Positions 24,243-32,721 of a DNA stretch of 64,000 nt are shown piece after piece. Within the stretch, counting starts at the first letter, position 1. The number at the start of each line of letters is the position of its first letter. The stretch comes from Candidatus Marimicrobium litorale (GTDB taxonomy: Bacteria > Pseudomonadota > Gammaproteobacteria > Pseudomonadales > Halieaceae), in NCBI RefSeq assembly GCF_026262645.1, contig NZ_SHNO01000001.1:3596001-3660000 (forward strand). Reading direction: 5' to 3'. The notes under the pieces were generated by a model. It saw nothing but the letters and a program-made list of their open reading frames with translations, had not been told where the DNA came from and ran no database searches. A program made the position numbers and the translations under genes.

Positions 24243-25868
24243 TCAATATAGGCGCTTCGGAAAGAGCTTAAAAAACATATCCTGAAACCGCTGCCAAACG
24301 CTGAGACTGGGCTGCTTCGTGCGAATCTCATTGCCATTGCTCCAATAAATGGTACCTTCTTGATTGCGCTCCACACGCCAGCTATTGGCCGGCGTGACAT
24401 CCCGCTCGATTACTTTGGCCAGTTGATTAGCAAGGCCCTCGCTGTCGATGACAGCGAACATTTCAGAATTAATAAGCGCCGAGCGTGGGTCGAAATTCGC
24501 CGACCCGATGACGGACAGGCGTCGGTCAATGACCATGGATTTAGAGTGGAGCCCCATCACGGCGGCGCTAACGGGCGCTGTGTCCACAATAGTGGGTTTT
24601 ATCGCCGCGTCGTGGCGGGCCTCGTACAGCTTGACTCCCGCATCCAGCAGGGGCCCCCGCCACACTTTGTAATGACTGTTCACTGCGACCACATCCTGAG
24701 AAGCCAGGGAGTTGGTATGGACGGTTACGTCAACACCCCGCTCGTTGAGGTCTTCGAGCATTGCGATACCAGGGTAGTCAGGAATGAAATAGGCATTGGT
24801 AATCAGGAGCTCATTGTCGGTTTGTGGCAGAAGTTCGAACAAGGCCGTGAGCAAATCTGTGCTGATCCCATTAGTTGTCGGCTGATCGGTAATGACCTCG
24901 CTGCTCCCAAGGTGGAGCGAGGTCTCAAGCTGTCGCAGGGCGAGATCCCAATCCTTTGGCGCCAGGGAAAACGCTTCCAACTGGGTGGATTGCTCCAGGT
25001 TGGTCGCTAGCGCCTTGCGTAGAGCCGGATATTCAGCCCGCGCTTGGTTTCTTTTCGCTTCGCTAACAGGAATGGCCCAGCCGCTGTTCCAAAAAAGATC
25101 GAAGACAGCGCTGGTTTGGCGCGAAACGGGCCCGACACCTAACACGTCGATATCGCGGAAGTTCAGGTCTTCGCCCAGACCCATGTACTCATCGCCGATA
25201 TTGCGTCCGCCCAAAATGACCGCGCGGTTATCGGCAATCAGTGACTTATTGTGCATCCGGTGGTTGAGCTGTGCGAAATTGGTAGCAAACTCTATACCCC
25301 AACCCACTGATTTCCGGTTCGCCGCGCTGTTAAACAAGCGAAAGCTAATATTTGGGTGCGCGCCCATGAGCTTGCCTAGGGTGTCACGAATCTCGCGCTG
25401 GCGTTTGCCAGAGGCCAGTGTGCCCATGTCGTCGATAATAATCCGGATGCGCACGCCACGGTCGGCGGCAGCGACTAGTCGGCTGGTCAGCAGCATGCCG
25501 GTATTGTCACTGTGATAGAGGTAGTACTGCAGATCGATCGTTTCGGTGGCCGAGTCGACCAAAGCCAGTCGCCAGCGCAGTGCCTCTTCGCTTCGATCTA
25601 GCAAGTAAAAACCCGAGATGTCGGTAGAAGAGACGCTGGCAAGACCAACCGGTGCGGTGTTTTGGACAATGCGCTTTTGAAAAGCCAGCTCGAGGTCGGC
25701 TAAGGGTCCTTCTTGAGCGGCGGGCAAGGCGGTTTCGGTTTCAGAGACCTCGAAGGGCGTTCGCACCTGAGTGCTGCAGCCCGCGAAGATCACAAGCATC
25801 AGCCAGACAGTGATACCGCGACAAGCGCACAGTCTTGCATGGGGTTTAGTCGGGCAGCTGATAGGCAT
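24243..25868 (-). CDS. Phospholipase D-family lipoprotein (cardiolipin synthase-like)
   Basis: A 541-residue protein with two HKD motifs: HNKSLIAD followed by GGRNIGDEYMG, and HSKSMVIDRRLSVIGSANFDPRS. Both carry the GSxN-type Asn/Arg extension, as in ClsC-like cardiolipin synthases and related phosphatidyltransferases. The N-terminus (WLMLVIFAGC) is a lipoprotein signal, so the enzyme faces the periplasm. Residues 90-130 hold ETIDLQYYLYHSDNTGMLLTSRLVAAADRGVRIRIIIDD, the usual first beta-alpha unit. The start at 25868 overlaps the upstream AsmA-like gene by 23 bp, indicating coupled translation and a shared envelope role. Confidence 0.87.
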   Translation of the reverse strand: MPISCPTKPHARLCACRGITVWLMLVIFAGCSTQVRTPFEVSETETALPAAQEGPLADLELAFQKRIVQNTAPVGLASVSSTDISGFYLLDRSEEALRWRLALVDSATETIDLQYYLYHSDNTGMLLTSRLVAAADRGVRIRIIIDDMGTLASGKRQREIRDTLGKLMGAHPNISFRLFNSAANRKSVGWGIEFATNFAQLNHRMHNKSLIADNRAVILGGRNIGDEYMGLGEDLNFRDIDVLGVGPVSRQTSAVFDLFWNSGWAIPVSEAKRNQARAEYPALRKALATNLEQSTQLEAFSLAPKDWDLALRQLETSLHLGSSEVITDQPTTNGISTDLLTALFELLPQTDNELLITNAYFIPDYPGIAMLEDLNERGVDVTVHTNSLASQDVVAVNSHYKVWRGPLLDAGVKLYEARHDAAIKPTIVDTAPVSAAVMGLHSKSMVIDRRLSVIGSANFDPRSALINSEMFAVIDSEGLANQLAKVIERDVTPANSWRVERNQEGTIYWSNGNEIRTKQPSLSVWQRFQDMFFKLFPKRLY

Positions 25869-27756
25869 CGAATTTTTCGCGAGACTTGATCAGATCCACA
25901 TTGCGCTTGCCGTCCACGCGCTTCAGCAGTGCATCGATCCTTTTAAATCGGGCATACACCACGCCGTTTCGGTCACCGCGATAAAACTCACCTTTGACGG
26001 CCACTTCGGCCTTTTCACTGTCTACAAAGGCCATGGGTATGGTGAGTCGTCCCTCGGATAGCTGTATTTCGGCTTCACCCGTGAGGTCTTTCACAGTGAT
26101 TAAATTGGAAACCCACTTTGGCGGGTCGTTTCGGTTTTCGATAAATGCCACGAGGGGGCGGGTATCACTTACGGTGAGCTCTGCTGTGGCAGCGAGGTCG
26201 ATGGTCCGGGGAAATGACCCTTGAGCCGAGGTGAACTTGAGCGCCGCGGACCAATAGTTTCCGTCAAATTTTGATTGGTCGCCGTCGACCCTGAGATTAA
26301 ACAAGCGGAGTGTTGAGTCACTGAAGTCGGCTTTAAGCTCGCTTGGTACGCCGCCGGCTATGTTGATATCGGCGTCAAGGTCGCCCTGAAAAGCCTGCTC
26401 ATCAACTTCAATTGTTAGGTCGGTAGAGTCAAGTTGGATGGTGCCATCCATGTCTTGTGCACTAAAGACGATATCGGCATCAAGGCGTGTTGTGCCGCCG
26501 GCGAAGGAGAACGCGGTCTCGGCCGGCAAGTAGTAGTTGAACGTGGACATATCAATAAGCGTTGCGTCATCAATCACCAGTTTGAAGGTGCTGCCGGCGC
26601 GCCGCTGCCGTGCTTCTTCATCAGTCCATAGGTCTTTGAAGCTAAGGTCGGGGTCTGGAATGATGGAATTTGACCCGCTGTAGTTGAGCTGCAACATGTT
26701 GCCTCTTAGAAAAGGGTTGCTTGCACCGGTTCGCGAGGCGGTCAGGGTGTCGTAGCGAATGTCGAGCCCCATGGGTGTGTCGGCATCAGGCGGCGTGTGA
26801 ATGAGAACCGTGCCCTGCCCGGCAACGCCAAGGTCGCGGATTGCTACCTCAAGATTGGCAGCTGTCGCTGTGAGCTGCGTGCCCGCTCTAACATGGCTAT
26901 CTCGTATTGCAATGCGGCCGGTTACCTCCCCAGCGCCTGAGATATCGAGGTCTCCAAGGCCTGCGGTGAAGACCTTCATAAAGTCAAAACTGTCCACGTC
27001 GAGGTCGAGCTGCGCATCGATATAGCCATAGGGCAACATGCGACGGCCCTGGTTTTCTCGGAGGAGCAGCGGGGCAAAACCCAAAGCGCCAGTGGCCGTG
27101 CCACCGCTGAAGATCTCTGCATTGGAGTTGAAGTAGGCTGGACCGAGATTCAGATCGACGTTGTCCACGTTCAGCCAAAAATTGCCGCGCCGGGTCTCTA
27201 TGTACATATCCCCCATCGCCGAACCGCTTCCTGCGCCTTGAAGGTTAAAAATCCAGAAGCGGTGGTCGCCGCTGGCCTGCATATTGCTGAGGTGAATTTT
27301 CCAGGGGCGCTTTTTTTTCAGGGGCTGTGTGTCAACCGGAACAATGTCTCGCCCTGTGATGGGGGGGAAATAGGCAATCTGTTTGCTGTAGTCGCGCTCG
27401 GCTTTGAGTCGGGGGCGCTGTCGATAGTCGACGTTTTCGACTTCGATGTCTGACAGGTAAACATGCTTCAGTACAAGAGGCAGCAGAGCGATCGAGCCTG
27501 ATCCTGATTCCGCGTGGACCTCCCACTGCTGGCTGCGGGTCTGACCGTTGGCAGCGATTCCTTGTGCGTGAACCCGGAAAGGGTAAAAGCTCCAGGCACG
27601 CTCCCAGGAAACCTGAAATTTCTCGGGACGAATTTTATTGACCAGGGTTTGCGTTACGGTGAGCTGCAAAGCGCCATTGATGATCAGCAAGTACGCAAGC
27701 TGGGCAACAACAACAAGGGTCAATAGTCGCGTGATAATAAGTTTTGCGGTACTCAA
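25846..27756 (-). CDS. AsmA-like envelope protein
   Basis: A 636-residue protein with one N-terminal membrane segment (LIITRLLTLVVVAQLAYLLIING) and a long beta-rich periplasmic part. Repeated short strands such as VYLSDIEVENVDYRQRP, DLNLGPAYFNSNAEIFSG, GAGEVTGRIAIRDSHV and ADFSDSTLRLFNLRVDGD fit the AsmA/TamB/YhdP group, which form hydrophobic grooves that bridge the periplasm for lipid transport. The exact subfamily is uncertain. Being overlapped by a phospholipase D gene supports a phospholipid role. A truncated inverted copy of its 5' part (from codon 30) lies at 33635-34014. Confidence 0.75.
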   Translation of the reverse strand: MSTAKLIITRLLTLVVVAQLAYLLIINGALQLTVTQTLVNKIRPEKFQVSWERAWSFYPFRVHAQGIAANGQTRSQQWEVHAESGSGSIALLPLVLKHVYLSDIEVENVDYRQRPRLKAERDYSKQIAYFPPITGRDIVPVDTQPLKKKRPWKIHLSNMQASGDHRFWIFNLQGAGSGSAMGDMYIETRRGNFWLNVDNVDLNLGPAYFNSNAEIFSGGTATGALGFAPLLLRENQGRRMLPYGYIDAQLDLDVDSFDFMKVFTAGLGDLDISGAGEVTGRIAIRDSHVRAGTQLTATAANLEVAIRDLGVAGQGTVLIHTPPDADTPMGLDIRYDTLTASRTGASNPFLRGNMLQLNYSGSNSIIPDPDLSFKDLWTDEEARQRRAGSTFKLVIDDATLIDMSTFNYYLPAETAFSFAGGTTRLDADIVFSAQDMDGTIQLDSTDLTIEVDEQAFQGDLDADINIAGGVPSELKADFSDSTLRLFNLRVDGDQSKFDGNYWSAALKFTSAQGSFPRTIDLAATAELTVSDTRPLVAFIENRNDPPKWVSNLITVKDLTGEAEIQLSEGRLTIPMAFVDSEKAEVAVKGEFYRGDRNGVVYARFKRIDALLKRVDGKRNVDLIKSREKFDAYQLPD

Positions 27757-28217
27757 TGTTTACCTCTCCCAGAGTGTAGCTAAGAGTTGCTGACCTTCAG
27801 ATTTTCTCCGGGTGCCAACTACAGGCATTTAACCTCATTGCGCCCCACTTGAATAGCTCAATTAGTGTCAGTGTAAGTACAGGAAAAATAAAAAGGCTGT
27901 TGTGAGCAGATGCCCTAATGAATGCGAGTTACGCGGCCTTAAAATACCGCGGGTGGTCGGTCTATCTCATCAAATGTCTGCCTATATCGGTCATTCTGCA
28001 CTTCATATTCGTTCATCTTAGAAGGAGCGTTCAAAGTAGTCCTAGCCATGAGGTTCTTAGTGGCTTCCCTGCTGATTGAATGCTGTTGAACTGGACTCCT
28101 TCCCGGCGAAAAGAGGCAGCGTGGCGGGTGGCGCCTTGGTTGGAGGTACCAGGCAGGGGCTTCCTGTTCCCCCTTGACTCCCGCCTATGACTCTTGCCAA
28201 AAAATCGGATGCACTAA
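27757..28217. other. Gene-free stretch upstream of the AsmA-like gene
   Basis: No reading frame with protein-like character. Around 27880-27910 there is a faint relative of the 95-bp dispersed repeat (AAAAATAAAAAGGCTGTTG). The promoter of the AsmA/phospholipase pair should be within the first 150 bp. Confidence 0.45.
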
Positions 28218-28520
28218 CCTATAGAAAGCCTATAAGAATCAATAATATGGTGGGCCCAGAGGGACTCGAACGGCAGCGGCCGCCGAGTCGTCGGACCGCC
28301 GTCTTCGGCCTGCCGATTATGAGTAGAGGGTAGAGTCGAGAAGTACTCCAGTAAGCCGAAGAAAAGTAAACGGTTTTTTTTAGTCGGGCAGGACATCATT
28401 GCTAAAACCGAGGCTATGCCGAACCTGAAGTGAGCCCGCTGGCGGGATTCATTGACGTAAGCTGAAGAGTTTTAGGCAATTTTCCAGACCGAACTTCCGA
28501 AACGTGGCCGAACGATTGAT
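28218..28520 (-). repeat. tRNA-Met-derived repeat, copy 1
   Basis: On the minus strand 28330-28248 reads CTACTCATAATCGGCAGG (anticodon arm with CAU), a 36-nt insert, then CGTTCGAGTCCCTCTGGGCC and CACCA: the T-arm, acceptor 3' strand and encoded CCA of an elongator tRNA-Met. The 5' half of the tRNA is absent. The repeat continues on the other side to about 28520 and ends with CCGAACTTCCGAA. The same structure, including the same insert, occurs at 31511-31812. It is not a functional tRNA. Confidence 0.72.
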
Positions 28521-28529
28521 TCGGTCTAG

Positions 28530-28662
28530 ATCAGCATCTGGTTAGGGCTGGGCACTATCGTTATCAATGGATAAGCGCGTCTGGAGAACGGGGTAGGGTG
28601 GCGGCTTGATACGCCTAGCCTCAATTGCTGTGGATTCCATGACCTACCTTGTCAATACTTAT
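28530..28662 (+). mobile_element. 3' fragment of an IS6-family element
   Basis: AGCATCTGGTTAGGGCTGGG through GGGTAGGGTGGCGGCTTGAT corresponds to the last codons of the IS6 transposase (LVRAQHYR...EWSRAVA), followed by a degenerate right end CCTACCTTGTCAATACTT. It abuts the tRNA-derived repeat. Confidence 0.7.
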
Positions 28663-28669
28663 GTAAGAG

Positions 28670-29551
28670 CTATCTCAGGCGCTTTTCTATCAGAAAATCA
28701 AGTAACGCACGGGCCTTGGCTGGCACATGCCGTGAAGTGGTAACCGCGTAGAACTCCCAGGGTTCCAACGACCACTCAGGTAGTACACGTTGAAGTTGTC
28801 GTTTCTCCACGAAATCGTTGACGACCCAGTTGTGCCACACGGCAATCCCCATATCCTCCAAGCACAGCTTTTGCAGGGACATGAAATTGGCCACGCTGAA
28901 GCGTGCGCTGGGCAGAACCGTTTCAACCTTTCCACTTGCCGTATGTACAAGATTCCATTCGGGAATTCTGAGGTGTCGCAATGCTTCATGGTTACTTAAA
29001 TCAGCCGGAGTATTGGGCTCGCCGCAGTCTTTAAGGTATGCAGGCGTTGCATACAGGGCGAGTTCCTCAAGTCGAATGATTCGCCGAGCGACAAGGTCTT
29101 CCTGCGGAATTGGTCCCATAACGAAAGCGATGTCTACATCTTTTTCCAGTGGGCTGGGCACGTCTGAAACGATATCCAGTTCAATCGTAATATCGGGAAA
29201 GCGTAGGCTGAAAGCGGGCAAAAGGGGAATAATCCACTCGTTTGCGGGAACGACATTTGCAACGAGGCGCAGTAAGCCGCTGGGCGAAGTTCGTAAGTCG
29301 GTCAGCTGTTCACGGGCGAGCCTGGCATACTCTATAATACGTTCGCAGTTATCGAAGTAGAGCTTACCGGCATCAGTCAAGCTCACGCTACGCGTGCTAC
29401 GTTCAAACAGGCGAAGCCCCACGTCCTTCTCCAACTCGGCGATACGTCTGGACACGGTGGAGTTGGGAATCTCGAGGTTCTCCGCAGCCCCGCGGAAGCT
29501 CTTTTTCCGCGCTACCTCCACGAATATTTGCATACTTCGGAATAGATCCAT
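28670..29551 (-). CDS. LysR-family transcriptional regulator
   Basis: From the ATG at 29551 (MDLFRSMQIFVEVARKKSF) the protein is 293 residues, normal for LysR. Residues 1-60 form the winged HTH (FRGAAENLEIPNSTVSRRIAELEKDVGLRLFERSTRSVSLTDAG); the rest is the periplasmic-binding-like effector domain, of the group often acting in detoxification and redox control (CrgA/DsdC-like start). AGGA lies about 9 bases upstream; the longer frame to 29620 adds 23 residues without family support. No divergent target gene is adjacent: the next gene upstream is 398 bp away and on the same strand. Confidence 0.9.
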   Translation of the reverse strand: MDLFRSMQIFVEVARKKSFRGAAENLEIPNSTVSRRIAELEKDVGLRLFERSTRSVSLTDAGKLYFDNCERIIEYARLAREQLTDLRTSPSGLLRLVANVVPANEWIIPLLPAFSLRFPDITIELDIVSDVPSPLEKDVDIAFVMGPIPQEDLVARRIIRLEELALYATPAYLKDCGEPNTPADLSNHEALRHLRIPEWNLVHTASGKVETVLPSARFSVANFMSLQKLCLEDMGIAVWHNWVVNDFVEKRQLQRVLPEWSLEPWEFYAVTTSRHVPAKARALLDFLIEKRLR

Positions 29552-29948
29552 CCCTCTATTATCCTGTTTATGAAGCAATTGACTAGCAGTGGCGCGCGCT
29601 AATTGATTGTTATAGTCCACGAGCGTTCTTCTCTCTAAGCAGATTCGGATGACCAGAATATTCTTTAATCACATCAAACACGCCGAGATATTGGACCCAG
29701 AGCAGGACGTTGTCGATTGCTCCTCTGGTTATCAAACTAGCCGCTAATGTAGGTGCTTGTTAGCCCCAATATGGGTAGTGAGCCGAAAAGGTTCAGCGCT
29801 ACTCTCAGCTATCTGCGCAAGGGGTACCGTGATCGAGCAGTAAAAAGCGTGAGTAGGCGGGTGAGTGGTTTGACGGAAAATCAATGAGCCCAGTTGTAGC
29901 GCTACGATGAAACTACTGTGCGCATTCTGGGTGCGAAGCCATTGTGCG
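29552..29948. other. Intergenic stretch without recognised content
   Basis: No supported gene, repeat or element end. A minus-strand open frame at 29744-29974 has no protein-like pattern. Likely carries the lysR promoter. Confidence 0.4.
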
Positions 29949-31019
29949 CTAACAACCCGGTGGCAGATCCTCACATGCCTGCCCCTGCCCCGGTGAGATG
30001 GTGCTGGGGGTTTGATCGGGGTTTGCCACCAGGGGGCAGTTATCTATGGAGTCACCGACACGGTCGCCGTCGGTGTCGTGCTCGAAATCCAGCGTGCTTA
30101 CAAGTGATTCCATGGCTTCGAGACTTTCCGTGGAGCCGTTCTTGAGGTAGGCGTCAAAGAACGACCCGATGTAGTGAGACATCTGGCTATGGAAGCCTTC
30201 ACCCAGAATACCGTCACGCCAGGCAAAATGGCCCGCCCCGTCGAATACCTGAACGTATCTGGCGGGCCAGGTCTGGTCGTAAGTGCCATTCGACTGTATC
30301 AACTGAGGTGTGATTGCGATGTCCCGCGTGCCCCCCTGGTAAAGCGTCTGGTCGTTTGTCATGCCTCCGACACGGTCTTGTACCAGATAGGGTCTGTGCC
30401 ATGGTGAGAGAGCTGCCACGGTGCGGATCTCATCGCGAGTCCATGTGCTCCAGGCGCCCGCGAGACCCATGCAGGTGTAACCGCCCATCGAGTACCCCAT
30501 GCAACCGACTCGCTCGAAGTCTTCTACATACTGCGCATAGTTACTATAGGGCAGTGCATCGAGCACTGCGTGGATGTCGTCGCGGCGATCGCTATTTGTC
30601 AGGTCGGTCCAGTTACTGGGATCACTCCACGCGACATCTGGTGTCGTGCTGCCTGAGATACAGTCTTCATGTTTCGGGGCGACGACGATAAAACCTCTGT
30701 CAGCTAGGGCACTCAAAATGCCGTCGTTGCTCCCAGGGCAGCCGCCCATGCCGTGTGAGAATATGACTAACGGGTAAGTTCCCTCTCCTGCCCGTCGGAT
30801 CTCGACCTCCACGCTACCGATGGTATCTGTCGTGAGAACGTCTGCTAAGACGGTTACTGCGGGGCATAGCGCGAGGAACAGGGCCAAGCCAGCTGTTCTC
30901 GATCTTGCTAACCTGGCAGTTCGCTTACGTGCAGCTGCTAGAGCAGCCGGGACAATGCCCTGTAACTTGAAAGAACATTTCATATGCAAGGTCTTTTGTC
31001 TTTGTATCGAGCTGAGCAT
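29949..31019 (-). CDS. Exported alpha/beta hydrolase with thrombospondin-3-type end
   Basis: A 356-residue secreted esterase. After a basic N-terminus, TAGLALFLALCPAVTVLAD is the export signal; an ATG at 30983 is an alternative start. The catalytic part has LVIFSHGMGGCPGSND (oxyanion region), GYSMGGYT with the nucleophile Ser, and an Asp/His pair to be expected at PWHRPYL and HFAWRDG (VQVFDGAGHFAW). The fold resembles dienelactone hydrolase/PAF-acetylhydrolase-like enzymes. The end DTDGDRVGDSIDNCPLVANPDQ is a Ca2+-binding thrombospondin type 3 repeat followed by CEDLPPGC, suggesting a surface or secreted location. Substrate unknown. Confidence 0.72.
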   Translation of the reverse strand: MLSSIQRQKTLHMKCSFKLQGIVPAALAAARKRTARLARSRTAGLALFLALCPAVTVLADVLTTDTIGSVEVEIRRAGEGTYPLVIFSHGMGGCPGSNDGILSALADRGFIVVAPKHEDCISGSTTPDVAWSDPSNWTDLTNSDRRDDIHAVLDALPYSNYAQYVEDFERVGCMGYSMGGYTCMGLAGAWSTWTRDEIRTVAALSPWHRPYLVQDRVGGMTNDQTLYQGGTRDIAITPQLIQSNGTYDQTWPARYVQVFDGAGHFAWRDGILGEGFHSQMSHYIGSFFDAYLKNGSTESLEAMESLVSTLDFEHDTDGDRVGDSIDNCPLVANPDQTPSTISPGQGQACEDLPPGC

Positions 31020-31108
31020 GACATAGCAAGGCTGCCATGGCGATGCTGCCGGGGAAAGCTGTTTTTTCGAACAGTGTGCTCCAGAAGTGGAGCAATTTAG
31101 AATGTGGA

Positions 31109-31292
31109 TACTGACAAGTTAACGGGCCCAAACTGATAGCATCGGTGGCTGCACACCTATGAGTGCCACCGATTCGGGCTCGCCGCCCCACCCGATATCA
31201 TTGCCTGCACCGTCTGGCTCCACTATGGATTTAATCCCAGCCACCGGGATGTCGAAGGTCTCCTGGCCAAACGCGGGATTACAGTGAGAAGG
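31109..31292 (+). mobile_element. 5' fragment of an IS6-family element (copy D)
   Basis: Left end TACTGACAAGTTAACGGGCC, then a degenerate transposase start and the coding remains of ...DIIACTVWLHYGFNPSHRDVEGLLAKRGIT before it breaks into unrelated sequence at about 31292. The 31293-31510 stretch that follows has no recognised gene. Confidence 0.65.
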
Positions 31293-31510
31293 TTTACCGA
31301 AACTCTGCCCGCTCTGCGCAGGCCTATCAAGATTCAAGATCATGAACCCCAAGGGGGTGCGGCGGGTTAATGTGGCCTTTGTATCCCAGAGGCCCGGTAT
31401 AGGGTCGGTATTGTAAGAGTGTGGAAACATCCATTTCATCAGTCCTTGCAGTTGCTCTGTCTTTGGCAACGGCAAGGGTTCGACTAACCGATAAAAAGTC
31501 GGACGCTGTC

Positions 31511-31812
31511 TTCTATAGAAAGCCTAAAAGAATCAATAAGGTGGTGAGTCCAGAAGGACTCGAACGGCAGCGGCCGCCGAGTCGTCGGACCGCCGTCTTC
31601 GACCTGCCGATTATGAGTAGAGGGTACAGTCAGAACGTACGCCATTAAGCCGAAGACAAGTAACGAATTTTTTTGTGGGACAGGGCATCACTGCTGAAAC
31701 CGAGCCTATGCCGAACCTGGAGTGGGCCGGCTGGCGGGATTGATTGAAGTAAGCTGAAGAGGGTTAAGCAATTTTCAAGACCGAACTTCCGAACCGGAGC
31801 CGACGGCTAACC
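31511..31812 (-). repeat. tRNA-Met-derived repeat, copy 2
   Basis: Bases 31542-31623 match 28248-28330: TGGTGAGTCCAGAAGGACTC, the same 36-nt insert, and CTGCCGATTATGAGTAGAGG. Mutations in the acceptor (GGGCCC to GAGTCC) would spoil the stem. The flanks align with copy 1 as far as CCGAACTTCCGAACCGG at about 31800, so the duplicated unit is about 300 bp. Confidence 0.72.
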
Positions 31813-31883
31813 CGTTGATCTAGCGAGTGAAATAGTAATTCGCCATCCACACCTAGAGATGCAAATTTCTTGGCTCTAGGAAC

Positions 31884-31901
31884 GTTAACTTGCCAGAATC
31901 A
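31884..31901. mobile_element. Lone right terminal repeat
   Basis: CGTTAACTTGCCAGAATC is a right-end TIR. Together with the left end at 31109 it could bound an 790-bp composite that contains the tRNA-derived repeat. Confidence 0.5.
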
Positions 31902-31918
31902 AGACGAGAGTTATATTT

Positions 31919-31945
31919 TGACATAAATAGTGTCATAATATGACA
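31919..31945. promoter_or_regulatory. Operator-like TGACA/TGTCA array before the redoxin operon
   Basis: TGACA-TAAATAG-TGTCA is an exact inverted repeat and a further TGACA follows after TAATA. The TTTGACA / TAATAT spacing also resembles a promoter. It ends 46 bp before the GTG start at 31991. Confidence 0.4.
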
Positions 31946-31990
31946 GCAGCGCAAATTGACAGTGGGAAAACTGATCCAGAGGATGCCAAT

Positions 31991-32701
31991 GTGAAGAAGT
32001 GGGTGTTACGAATTGCAATGACATTCGTCGTTCTGGTTATAGCCGGTTTTTGGCAGTTATTTTTTTCCTCGAGACCAGAGCTGATGACCGATCCGGCAGT
32101 TCTGGCCGGCGATGGCAGTTCCATCGACTACTGTGAATTGCCTGTGCTGGATGGTAGCCGCAAGACCGCGGTTGAAATTCCAAAGGCTAATACCCCGGGT
32201 TGTGCTTATGATCATTTCCCGCTCCCCATTTTGGCTCAATGTAGCGAGCCTCTGGCGGAGGGTGCGGTGGATATTCGAGGGCTCTGGAGGGCGATTGAAG
32301 GCAAGGGCGTCAACCCTAAGATTGGCCATGTAGAGCGCATTGAACAGTGTGGCGCCCGTACGGTAGTAACCAGTTCTGGTATTATTCATGACAAAGGGCC
32401 CAATAGTACGGCTGGTGTAAACTCTAACGATACCGAGGGAGCCGTGCTTTTTACCATTGGCGACAAGGAGTATTGCCCTCGTACTTCTGCGAATGTGTAT
32501 TGGAATAACGGTGTACTGGATTTTCGCGTCTTTGGCTGGGGGCCAGTGGTTGTGAAACGCTACCTCCACGCGGGGCCGGACGGTGAGCAGTTGGTGTGGG
32601 AGTACGCCAATGGAAGTGTGACGTATATGGATCGCATTTGTACGCTTCCCGAGGAGAAGAAAATCCCTGAAAAGCGCGGCCTCCGCCTCAAACTTTTTTA
32701 G
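31991..32701 (+). CDS. Membrane-anchored protein of unknown function, partner of the redoxin
   Basis: The GTG at 31991 has AGAGGA 7 bases upstream and starts a protein (MKKWVLRIAMTFVVLVIAGFWQLFF) with one N-terminal membrane anchor; the longer frame from 31940 lacks a ribosome site. The 236-residue product has a periplasmic beta-rich domain with six or more Cys (DYCELP, GCAYDHF, QCSEP, EQCGAR, EYCPR, RICTL), a pattern that fits disulfide bonding outside the cytosol. I do not recognise the family. It is followed 20 bp later by the selenoprotein-type redoxin gene, so it may be that protein's substrate or partner. Confidence 0.65.
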   Translation: MKKWVLRIAMTFVVLVIAGFWQLFFSSRPELMTDPAVLAGDGSSIDYCELPVLDGSRKTAVEIPKANTPGCAYDHFPLPILAQCSEPLAEGAVDIRGLWRAIEGKGVNPKIGHVERIEQCGARTVVTSSGIIHDKGPNSTAGVNSNDTEGAVLFTIGDKEYCPRTSANVYWNNGVLDFRVFGWGPVVVKRYLHAGPDGEQLVWEYANGSVTYMDRICTLPEEKKIPEKRGLRLKLF

Positions 32702-32721
32702 GGCCATCACGGGAGTTTTAA

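Noticed and set aside
28248-28330. Functional tRNA-Met gene
   Set aside because: The 5' acceptor strand and D-arm are missing and a 36-nt insert stands in the variable region.
31293-31475. Minus-strand frame MKWMFPHSYNTDPIPGLWDTKA
   Set aside because: Looks coding-like but mixes into IS sequence and cannot be assigned; may be a decayed gene piece.
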